Assembly: GCA_020536535.1 (NCBI GenBank)
Contig: JAHLWZ010000032.1
Span: 2,040 to 24,742, forward strand
Origin: Pelomyxa schiedti
Taxonomy: Eukaryota > Evosea > Pelobiontida > Pelomyxidae
Reading direction: 5' to 3'
Length of the DNA: 22,703 nucleotides
The first letter of the stretch is position 1. Each line of letters starts with the position of its first letter. The notes beneath the pieces were generated by a model, which was not told the DNA's origin, made no database searches, and saw only the letters and a program-made list of their open reading frames with translations. The translations under genes and the position numbers were made by a program. This document shows positions 1 through 8,666 of the stretch, piece after piece.

Positions 1-1910
1 GCACCTTTATTGAACAGCGCTCTGTTGTGCAGTGTTAATAACTTCTCGCAAAGAAGAAAACGGAATCACACACCTAGGGACATCAACTGATCCACCACGC
101 GCTGCATTGCACACAATCCACGCGGCTTCCATCCTGATGTCCAGGGCTTCACTTGCACTCATCAGTTCAATAACCCGCTCAAAGAGTCCGGGCTCCGCTG
201 CTATGAGCCGGACTTGTTCCCTATATATTGTGTGTTCGTGTACGTTTTGGTAAAAAGCTGGGTTTAAAGGAATGTCGTTACCTTATGCCGGCGGCAATGT
301 TAGAGAGCTGAAAAATGTTAAGGTTGTGCGACACAAAATAGAAAAGGTTCACACAAGCCAGCATGTCTCCTTTTTTACACTCCTGGCAGGGCTGTGTAGT
401 CTGTGGCAACATTAGAATAAACAGTCGGAATATGAAAGAAACAAACAAGGGAAGTAATTTTGGCAAGACTCCAGCATCAATCACAGCCTGGAGTATTAAT
501 GTGTTGGATGAAAATATGGGAGTGCATTAGTCTAATTTCCAAAAACCTGAGTATCCTCGTGGCTTTTATTTTGGTTAGAGAGTATATATCACGTGTGAAA
601 CTGTTGATACCTCCCAAGAGCAATGGTTCCCAATATACGTATTGCTGGTACTTGCACAGAGATATTATTAATCTGCGAGATCGTATCGTTGTCATCAAAG
701 AGAAAAATCGGGAAAGAACAAACGCCGAGACTTCTGACAATGTTGGGACACATTCCCAGAGAAATTATGTGCTTGGAGAACTCAGTAATGCCACTCAAGG
801 ATCTGAGAGACCTTTTTTCTGTGGGTAACGAAAAAGTATTTGAGAGAGCCTAACAAGATTGTGTCTTCAATAATGCCCATATCCGAGCACTGCAAAAGAG
901 CTGCAAGTGTGGAAAAGATGTTGAATGTTGGGGCTGCGCAGACAAGTATATGTAAGTCGACAGAAATTCGGAAAATGTGACACAGTACTCACTTGGAAGG
1001 AAGTACTTGACAGGGGGTGGTGGTTCTCCTCGACATCCATTGGAGAATGCCCAAATCTGATTTAAACAGATGAGTGAGATGAAAAGAGATGAGGGCCGCA
1101 CGGCATATTTCAAAAGTGAGGGTTTGTTTTGGAACGTGTGCATTGCATTGACAACAGCCGGAATAAATCCAAGTTCCAGAATGGCGTTGCGCAATTCTGG
1201 GCCGGTTCCTGCGATATTTCCAAGTGCCCATATTGCCTGTTCATGATCCAATCAGTCATTACAGGTCAACTTTAAGAAGGAAGAAAAATAAAAAAAAGGG
1301 AAATGAAAGAGAAAAGAAACCTGTTCACAGACAAGGGAACTTGGGGACGAAAGAAGTGAAGTGAGATGAGGCAGTGCCCCCAATTCAACAACTTTTAGCG
1401 TTTGGTTGGGATCAGTTCCACTGCAAACTTAACAAGCCCCTGAGTCAGGAAAAACGGAATAAGACTTACGATTTGTGAGAACCCACAGAGCCTCGTATTG
1501 CAAATCGGTGTTGTCACTCTGCGGGAAGAAAACGGATTCTATAAGATGATGGATAACGAAATGCAAAAAAAAGTTACCGCAGAAAGGAACTGAATGATTC
1601 TAGAAACACAGCCAGGACTTGCCAGAACCTCATCAATAGGTGGAGTTCCTTATTGCCATAAATTGGAACGAAAAAGAGAAGCTACCCCAATGAGCGTAAC
1701 TACCGTACCGTTAGACATTAGCTTTCTCAACTCGAGGAGTGCACTCATCGCTGTTGCAAAATCGGGAGACATCACTCCCCTGCACATCTCACCAACTGTG
1801 CTGAAGTCATTAGCATGAACGGTCCCACCCTCGCCCCTAGTTGCCGGTGCAGGTACGCAATCCATCAAATATGAATGTCCTTTCCTTGAAGACTTGGCTT
1901 GAGTTGACAT
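1..1910 (-). CDS. Importin subunit alpha (karyopherin alpha), 15 exons seen, C-terminus beyond window
   Basis: Nuclear-import adaptor that binds classical nuclear localisation signals on a solenoid of armadillo (ARM) repeats. Hand-built exons: 1709-1910, 1578-1648, 1470-1518, 1321-1427, 1102-1236, 993-1056, 855-900, 724-802, 611-672, 547-562, 443-487, 353-382, 282-307, 74-220 and <1-21. All phases agree and give about 366 residues. Family signatures include TPPIDEVLASPGCVSR, LQYEALWVLTNLCSGTDPNQ, EQAIWALGNIAGTGPELR, AIWAFSNGCRGEPPPP, SHEDTQAVIDAGVLPKLLPL and MEAAWIVCNAARGGS. The Trp/Asn pairs that grip the signal are present in ARM2-4 and ARM8, but degenerate in ARM5-7. The N-terminus starts at the ATG complementary to 1908-1910. 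Only about 37 residues precede the ARM region, and they lack the Arg/Lys-rich importin-beta-binding domain. The exon 353-382 / 282-307 junction is the weakest. The final ARM repeats lie left of base 1. Confidence 0.9.
547..562 (-). other. 16-nt microexon of the importin alpha gene
   Basis: The exon at 611-672 ends in phase 2 and the exon at 443-487 must start in phase 0. Direct splicing breaks the frame. A 16-nt segment bounded by AAAAG before it and GTTTTT after it restores the frame and supplies HEDTQ. This gives GSHEDTQAVIDAGVLP, which matches the conserved G-x-D-x-Q-T-Q-x-V-I-D region of importin alpha. Inferred from phase and homology, with no transcript seen. Confidence 0.75.
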
Positions 1911-2094
1911 TGTGCTGTAGTGGCGGGTGAATATCTCGAGATATCCTTAAAAACCCACATGGGCTCTCACTCTCAAAAACAACAAACACTCTGATCGTGC
2001 TTTTGCGCCGAAATCAAACACACAATCAAAATCAAACACAACCAACCCAACGACTTTTCTGAGGTTGTAACAACCTGTCACCATTTCTACGCTC
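1911..2094. promoter_or_regulatory. Divergent intergenic region with a 14-bp perfect palindrome at 1931-1944
   Basis: These 184 bp separate the importin alpha ATG (minus) from the ATG of the small plus-strand gene, so both promoters and 5' leaders must fit here. A perfect palindrome, ATATCTCGAGATAT, lies at 1931-1944, about 21 bp upstream of the importin start codon. I see no exon that could add an importin-beta-binding domain: the minus-strand frames here have no Arg/Lys clusters. No clear TATA box. The regulatory role is inferred. Confidence 0.5.
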
Positions 2095-2945
2095 ATGAGC
2101 ACGAGCACGAGCACGAGCACAGCAGCAACAGCGGCGGGGCCGGAGCCACCGGGGGCGGGGGCCGGACGCCCGCGAGGGTGGTCGCGCAAGACTGCAGTGT
2201 TCATCGGTGGGCCGCACATGCAGGGCGACGTGACCGAGTGGGGCACCGAGGAGTCGTGGCACAACCCAAACTGGTCCGTCAGATTCGACGTGCGTCTGTG
2301 TCCCCTGCCCCCCTGCCCTGCCCCCCCCCTTCCCCGGCTCACTGATGCTACTAGATACTAGATAATAGATAGCGTGGAGAGTAATGTTGTACTATTATGG
2401 TTATTATTATTATCACTCACTAACTATCTATCACCGCGTTGTGCGTTGTGCTAACACACATTATGCGAGATAGTAATGTTAGTATTAATTGCGGTATTAT
2501 TTGTATTCAAGTACAAATTGAAATGCTCTGTTCAGCGGTGTTTATTGATCCTATTGTTCTCTCCTTCTCTTATTGTAGCGGGGTTGCAAGTTAGGTAACT
2601 AATGTTATGTTTTTATTAGGTTGATGAGGATGGGAATGTGAGCGGAGGGAATAGGAATGAGGGCGTGTCACAGCCACTAAAGACATATTCCGGTACATTC
2701 AAGAACGGCCACATGCGGATCGTCAGCAACCACGACGTTACTTACGAATCCGATTTAACCGTATGTGTTTCCATATGAATACATATAATAATAATAAAAT
2801 AAGAGTAATAGAAATTAGTTGTAAGAGCAGTTGACCTAAACATGTTCCCATCAAACAGAATGGACAAATGTGCCGGGTTGTACTGACCCATGCGTCATCC
2901 GGCAGAAGTGTCGGAAGAGGCATTGCGCAAATAAAAACTGGTTAA
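2095..2945 (+). CDS. Uncharacterised ~140-residue protein, 3 exons
   Basis: I do not recognise this gene. Model: exons 2095-2289, 2620-2760 and 2859-2945, stop TAA at 2943-2945, phase 0 at both junctions (RFD|VDEDGN and ESDLT|NGQMC). The N-terminal ~25 residues are low complexity: a Ser-Thr run from a GAGCAC repeat, then Ala/Pro/Gly. The rest looks like a compact fold, with WSRKTAVFIGGPHMQ, TEESWHNPNWSVRFD, TYSGTFKNGHMRIVSNH and GQMCRVVLTHASSGRSVG. No signal peptide or membrane segment. Intron 1 (330 nt) is far longer than others in the window, so a small extra exon inside it is possible. An AATAAA overlaps the last codons (2930-2935) and another lies at 3005-3010. The clean phases, typical splice sites and divergent position support a real gene. 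Confidence 0.65.
2097..2120 (+). repeat. GAGCAC hexamer, four tandem copies
   Basis: Four exact copies of GAGCAC start within the initiation codon region and encode alternating Ser-Thr at the N-terminus of the small protein. Slippage here would add or remove Ser-Thr pairs without shifting the frame. Confidence 0.9.
2290..2619 (+). other. Long first intron of the small plus-strand gene
   Basis: This 330-nt stretch starts with GTGCGT and ends with TTTTTATTAG. It holds a C-rich tract (about 2300-2335), an ACTAGATA/ATAGATAG-type simple repeat (about 2345-2372) and an ATT trinucleotide run (about 2400-2414). No convincing coding segment or RNA gene is visible. Intronic status follows from the reading frames on either side. 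Confidence 0.55.
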
Positions 2946-3454
2946 TGTTAATCTGCTGGCACTGCCTACTTTCCCTCTGTACAACAAACAAAAAAAAAAA
3001 AGTAAATAAAAACAGCCCTTGTACTTCCTTTCGGTCTTTGGTTGTTATTGTTACAAGGGAAAAAAAAGAGGATCAGACTAGGTGTATCAACATGCTTAGT
3101 TCCGAAAAACAACGGATATTGTTTTCATCAGACAACAAGAAAGTTTCCCGAAAATTTTTTTAAAAATTGCCTCTCTACAAGCATAAAAAGACTTGTGGTA
3201 CTACCTCCAGCAACAATAACACACTCAAACAAATAGGTACTGTAAAAAAGGGGTATGTACTTGTTGGCTATCAGTAGTAATACCTCCATCACTCTGCACT
3301 GAGGAGGGAGGCAGCAGGTGAGGTGGTGACTGTTTTGTTTGTTTGGTTGATTGATGATATAGTAGTGTGTGAATTGGAAAGTAGAATGAATGTGGGTGAA
3401 TTGAGGGGTTGTGGAGAGATGAAGAGTGTGAATGTGGAGAGGTATTCAGGGTAC
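2946..3454. other. Convergent 3' region between the small gene and the phosphatase gene
   Basis: Holds the 3' ends of two tail-to-tail genes. For the plus gene, AATAAA at 3005-3010 just after an A-run (about 2990-3001) is a plausible polyadenylation signal. For the minus gene, a strong donor (CTT|GTGAGT) overlaps its stop at 3455-3457. A downstream exon is therefore possible: acceptor CTCTGCAG near 3293-3300 would keep a frame open until about 3135. That tail has no recognisable domain, so I do not call it. Confidence 0.5.
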
Positions 3455-6400
3455 TCACAAGGCGCCTTTGTGTTTTCTATTCACATGGTGTGATGTTGGT
3501 GAGGAGGTGAGGTTCAGCTTGGGTATTGCAGACTTGGAGGTTTTTGCTACTGTTCGGGATGATTTCCTGGCTGGTTTTGGTGGAGGAAGAGGTGGAGCGG
3601 GAGGTGGCGGCTGTGATGGCAATGGTGGTGGCTGTGATTGCGGTTGCGTGGGTGTTGGCATTGTTGTCAATATGGGTGATGCTGGCGGTGTTTTGGGTGC
3701 CACTTTCGGCGAGTTTGGTGGCGATTTGGGTGAAAGCGGAGTTTTGGGCGAGGGAAGTGTTGATAGTGTTGGGGTGGGAAGCCGGGCCGGCGGCGGCGGG
3801 GATGGCGAGTGCGACGAAGGCCGTAGGATGGGCGAGAGCTTGCTTGTGTTGGTCACTATTGTGGTGAAGGCGTGGATGTCGGAGCATGGCTCAATGTGTA
3901 TTGGAGTTATTGGCGGGAATGAAATGCCGTTGTCGGTTATGAAAGCTCGCCCGACAACCATAGCAATGGTGTTGATATCGGGCAAAGACGGTGGTGGCTT
4001 CGCGGCGGTTTCTTCAACTGTAGCACCGGGTTTGGCAGTTGCTTCCGTACAAAGTATTACAGACTTTGTCCCTGATTTCTGTGTTGTGTACTGTTGTATG
4101 AGGGCATTGATGTACGGGGAAAATGTTGCAATGACTTTCTCTGATTGTGGAATCCAGATGACGAGGTGAAAAGCGCGGGCACCAATGCAATCGTCTGTTG
4201 AAGTTGTAGAAATCGTCGTATAGGCGACCCAAATGTTGCTCAGATGGTGCGGGGGTGCAAGCTCTGAAGTTGTATCCCAGTTCGGGAACTTCCAGACATA
4301 TGGTGTGTTGGGGTTTGGGAAGCTGTACTCTGGGTATTGAACATTAAGTTGTAGTCCAGAGAGAAACAGTTCTTTTTGGCCGTCTTTTGCTTTTGGTTAG
4401 TTTTAGAAAAAGAAATGGTGTTTACGCACTGCATCCGGGAATCAGAGAGAGGAAGTTCGTTGGCTCCTCTCCTTGTTGGATTTCTACAAGTGTTGTTGCC
4501 TTCAAGTACCTGCATGAAGATGAGATTGCAAATTAGTTCGGTGAGTGGACCTCTGTATTTGTGATGTCACCTTCCTCAGACCAGGGAGGAGAAACGGCTT
4601 GCAGTAGGCACCAATCCAGGCAAAGACTGTTGCCTCCTTTGCATTGTGGAGCACAAAGCAAGCTCTTGGATCAAAGGAGCTGGCAGAGAATTTATCTACA
4701 TGCTTTCCTACAAGAAGGGGTTTGTGCAAACTGGCATACTGTGGGACGATCCTGATGAAGTGTTGAAATTTTTCCTAAAAAAAAGGTCAAAACCTGTAGA
4801 GTCGACATATTCCTCTGCTGGCGTCTGTGTGCACAATTGAACTCCACAGCAATAAGCGGTCACAGAAACCACCATGAGGACTCACAATTACTCGCTTCTC
4901 TCGAACGTATTCGTGAGCTGTCCTAAAGTCATGACCCAGTTTCCAAATGAGGTAACTCATGACAATAGATGCAGATCGCGATGCTCCTGCCTAAACCAAC
5001 TCTCGTTATCTTGGTAGGAAAGTACTACCACATACATGGCAATGGATTAAAGCTTGACCGTTGTGTTTTTCTACATTTTCTATCCATTCAATCACCTGAA
5101 ATTTCGATAAGGAAGAGGAACATGAAAAATATGTCATACATCCAAGAAAAGGGGGTGAATATCCTCAATGCAACTGTCATGCAATGCCAGACTCCAGTAA
5201 TTGAACAATGCCGGGAAATTGTTATCACATGTAGAGGCAGCACAATTCATTATGTGAGTGATTCCTAAACTTTGAAGTTGACTTTGATCACTTGTCGGAA
5301 TAGCGCCAGATAAAAAGATGTGTGGTACGATTGGACATATCTTTGGCAAGCAGTTCAATGAAAGGTAAAAATTAAATTATTTTGAGTGTGGAAATCTAAC
5401 TGCTTCAAGGCACTTCCTGTAGGTTGTACCAGAGATGTACCCTTCAATCGCTTCCTCTTCTTCTTCCATGAGCATCCACTGGGATGATGCAACTGATACT
5501 CTCAATGTGCCAGCACAGCTTCCCTCTTCCAGAATACATGTAGTACCCTCGCTGTTACTGGAACTCGTGGAAGTTTCAACATCAGGTCCGTCATAACCTA
5601 AGTCGTCAAAATACATCCACTCCATGTCATCCTCTTCAGCACTTGAGTCAGCCGGGGTTTGGGTTTGTGTATCTTTTGGCCTGATATAGACCTCTGATTC
5701 CGTGTCTTCAGCACAAACTGATTTGCTTCTACCGCGGGGTGCTTTGAGTGGCTCATCACTTCCAACGCCCCCTCCTTCAACCACTACAACACCACCGCCT
5801 GTGTCTCCCCTCGGGCCTCTTGGTGCACAAAGAGGCTGGAGATAGGGTAAAGTTTGAGCTATCTTCAGGTTTAAGAGAGGTACTGCAGGCACTTTGCACA
5901 GAGGCAGTTTTGTAGGGGACGAACTGGCACTAATACCTGTAAGATTGAGGGAGAGACTGGGAAGAGGTGGTTTGCGGAGTGTTATAGCAGGATTGACGGG
6001 TGGTGTGGATTCAGCAGTTTTGATATTTGAATCAGGTAGAGAGGATGCAATGGAAGAAATGGGGATATGCGGAATTGGTGTGCCACCAATTTTGAGTTTG
6101 GGAAGTTTGACATTAGAGTTGGCTGTAAGAAGGTTTCTTGGTGATGCAGGATTAAGGTTTCGTGGCGAAGTAGGGTAAGGCATCAAAGAAGATTGATTTC
6201 GAGGTGAATTTGGATTTACTGAAGCGGTGGGCACAAGGGTTGAGCCTGTACTAAGTGGCGGAATCACAAGTTTCGGTACCACAAAGGGTTTCAGTTTCTG
6301 AGATGACTCTGGGATAACTACGGTTGGAAGCGGAGTGGGTGATGGACTTCGAGGACTGGTTGTAGTGGGACTTTTTGGAGAAGGAGGTGTAACTGCGCCT

Positions 6401-7825
6401 ATTGGAGAGGTTGGCGCTCTTGGACTCACCTGATGTTGGTCTCTTACTACTTGTATTTCAGGTTGGACTACAGCTCCCAACTGTAGGGTTGGAATGACTC
6501 TTCTCCCTTTGGGTGGTGGAAGTGCTTCAGAGGTGCTTTCCATTGCAGGATTAGAGCTGACCGGTCCCTTCCTGGCAATTTTTGGAGGTTTTTGTTGTAC
6601 ATCTGCCGCAGTGGAGCCATGGCGCTTTGTTTTTCGAAGTACTACCCACCATACCCCGTGACTTCCATTTGCAGCAGATCTGGGAGAGATAACAGGTTTT
6701 TTCTTGGGAGGATCTGCACCCTCTGTTGTCTCTCGCAACGAGGAAGAGGGAAGACCATCTTCTTTGCCATCCTCAATAGCTAGCATATCCATTAGTCCAA
6801 CAATTGGCTGAGAACTGCCAGATTGGGATGTACTGCCGTTATGGGGTAAAACCAACTTGGAGGTCAGAGTTGAGATCGTAGTTGGTATACGAGGAGATTT
6901 GGGAGGGTGCTCTAATACAACACTACACACTCCCGCCTTGACCAATCTTCTCAGTAACAATACAGCGGCACACCCACACCCACAGACGCACCCACAACCC
7001 CCCACACCAGAACAACCTCCATTTTCACCATGTCTGACGCACCCGCATGCACTTTTGTTTCCACTGTCACTTGATACACAGCAACCACATCCACCACAGC
7101 CTTCTCCGCCTCCACCAAGTAAACGCTCAAGCTGGAAAGCACGGGCTGTTGCAACGGCACGTGTATTATTGCATGCTTGCCTTCCATTCCATACATATAG
7201 ATCAACTTTAGTCGTGTGGGGAGTGTGCATGTGTTGATCGGCCGAAGAACTAGTAGTAGGATTTGTTGGCAAATGGGTGTGTGGAATGTGGGCAAAGGGG
7301 TGGTGGAGACCTCTCGGGGTAAGTGTAGTGTCTGCCGACTCAGAAAGACCTTGAAGCTGCTGGGTAGTAGGTTGTTGTGGATGGGCACCAGACAAAGGCA
7401 AAGGCAAAGAAGAATGCTGGTGTCGGGGTGATATGGATGTTGGGGTTATTGCACCTGAGGGTTGGCGGGATGTGTCACTGGGTTGAAGGGTGGAAGTGAG
7501 GTGGGCAGCAAGGTAACATTCATCGTTTCTAAATACCGGAAGAGACTGGAGAAATACAGGGGTAGTTTGAACAGAGAGTAATTGTGGTGAAGTAAGTCCC
7601 GGCGGAGTATGAGGCCTTCTAGGGGACGACGAAAGAGGCGAAGTTGTGCCGTGTGTTGGGGATCCAGTAGGGGAACCCAGGTTAGTGTTTGCTGAGGAAG
7701 TCTCTTGTGTAAAAAACCTCCACAGGCAAATGTAGTTGTGGTGTGAAGTACTGCTAACTAGTACATCCTCTGGCACACTTTGGTCTGCGAATTGTAGCGG
7801 TTAGTTTCGTTGCCGTTTTTACCAT
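3455..7825 (-). CDS. Dual-specificity (MAP-kinase-phosphatase-like) phosphatase with flanking gelsolin-like segments
   Basis: Predicted Tyr/Ser/Thr phosphatase, 1,325 residues in this model. Exons 7779-7825, 5401-7717, 5140-5340, 5036-5095, 4794-4990, 4551-4751, 4430-4509 and 3455-4329, all in phase. Residues ~80-270: split gelsolin-like segment (PVFRNDECYLAAHL, then VDLYVWNGRQACNNTRAVA at ~187) interrupted by a Ser/Pro/His loop and followed by a 12-Cys stretch (~225-269). Residues ~270-780: Ser/Pro-rich linker. Residues ~789-930: phosphatase domain with general-acid candidate Asp843 (ALHDSCIEDI) and signature HCHAGASRSAS, nucleophile Cys874 and Arg880, so it looks active. Residues ~940-1030: gelsolin-like (ACFVLHNAKEATVFAWIGAY; EIQQGEEPTNFLSLIPG), as in plant MKP1. 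Then a Pro-rich SP/TP tail. The phosphatase and order are secure. The 5' end is less so: without the 7779-7825 exon there is no ATG before the gelsolin-like part. Confidence 0.85.
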
Positions 7826-7960
7826 CAACCACTCCGCTCTTCTGCTAATATATACCAATGTTTTTGTTATAGTTACTACACACCTGATATCAAGGTCTTT
7901 ATTATATCGTCCAGATCAATCAATGACGGCTGCGACGTCGTTCCGTAACCAACTGGTTTA

Positions 7961-8006
7961 ACGGGCGTCTCAGGGTTAACGCCCGTCGTAGCCATTAAAC
8001 TACGAC
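7961..8006. repeat. Two neighbouring inverted repeats
   Basis: First: ACGGGCGT (7961-7968) pairs with ACGCCCGT (7979-7986) around a 10-nt loop. Second: GTCGTAG (7985-7991) pairs with CTACGAC (8000-8006) around an 8-nt loop. The two overlap by two bases, so they could form alternative hairpins. Arms are exact as read. Confidence 0.8.
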
Positions 8007-8070
8007 CGTAATTGTGGGTGAGTCTTAGTACCCAAAACCGCTGTAAAAAAAAAGGGGGAAAAAAAAGAAA

Positions 8071-8100
8071 GAAACGAAACGAAACGAGACGAGACGAAAC
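8071..8100 (+). repeat. Pentanucleotide GAAAC/GAGAC repeat, six units
   Basis: Six consecutive 5-nt units, GAAAC x3, GAGAC x2, GAAAC, directly after an A/G-rich tract (about 8045-8070). Purine-rich microsatellite in the upstream region of the 425-residue gene. Confidence 0.85.
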
Positions 8101-8561
8101 AACATCTAGTGCGCCTCACAGAGAGGGGCGGTTACTGTTGTTGTCTGGGATCTTGTGTTGTACCGTATGTGTTGCGCCGCAACCAAGTGTGCACGCGTCA
8201 CCTCCCCAAAGATTTTTTTTGTTGGGTTTGATCTTGTGTCCATTGTGCTATTCGTTCTCCGTTACCCGAAGATCAAGTGATCAGAACTCGAGATTTGCAG
8301 ATCGTTCATCGCGAAAAACTGCAACAAGAGACGACCTGCACAATGGAAGGACCACATCTTGCGGGGAACCAATCAAACCCACAGATTCTGGATTCATATT
8401 GACAAGGAGGGATTTGCTTGTTACTCCGAGTACTGCACGTGGAAATGTCGGAAAAGGTGAACCTCCACTTGTGGATGGGTTTATAACCCTCCAGCCTTAT
8501 TGCCAAAAAAAAATATAACCGGCGTTTTACTCCCGAAAAAAAAAAACCCAAACAACGCCCG

Positions 8562-8583
8562 GTTTTACCGACATCGGTAAAAC
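8562..8583. repeat. Perfect 10-bp-arm palindrome with 2-nt centre
   Basis: GTTTTACCGA (8562-8571), CA, TCGGTAAAAC (8574-8583). The arms are exact reverse complements. It lies 84 bp before the ATG at 8667. Candidate binding site for a dimeric factor, or a leader hairpin; function inferred only from symmetry and position. Confidence 0.8.
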
Positions 8584-8666
8584 AAACCTCATCAACGCCA
8601 CCACACTGCGCAACACGAATAGTCTACATAGGTCGTTGCACCCAGCCGATTTTATCACTGGTTTCT

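Larger units (their letters stand above)
7826..8666. promoter_or_regulatory. Divergent intergenic region with several hairpins
   Basis: About 840 bp between the phosphatase gene (minus) and the 425-residue gene (plus). It contains two adjacent inverted repeats (7961-7986 and 7985-8006), a GAAAC/GAGAC repeat (8071-8100), A-runs and a perfect 22-bp hairpin (8562-8583). Short ATG frames at 8343 and 8445 could be upstream ORFs of the plus gene. I find no domain-bearing ORF. A GTG-initiated frame at 8012-8518 is low complexity and unconvincing. Confidence 0.5.

Noticed and set aside
1947-2342. Minus-strand ORF beginning with an Arg/Gly-rich stretch, considered as a missing importin-beta-binding exon
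   Set aside because: It overlaps the first exon of the plus-strand gene, lacks the spaced Arg/Lys clusters of the domain and has no in-phase link to the importin exon.
3432-4169. 245-residue Gly/Val-rich plus-strand ORF
   Set aside because: Antisense of the Pro-rich phosphatase tail. Its composition is simply the complement of Pro codons.
6951-7388. 145-residue minus-strand ORF in a second frame
   Set aside because: Overlaps the Cys-rich part of the large phosphatase exon in another frame. No motif of its own.
8012-8518. 168-residue plus-strand ORF upstream of the 425-residue gene
   Set aside because: Starts at a non-ATG codon, its first part is a purine repeat, and no domain or splice link is evident.
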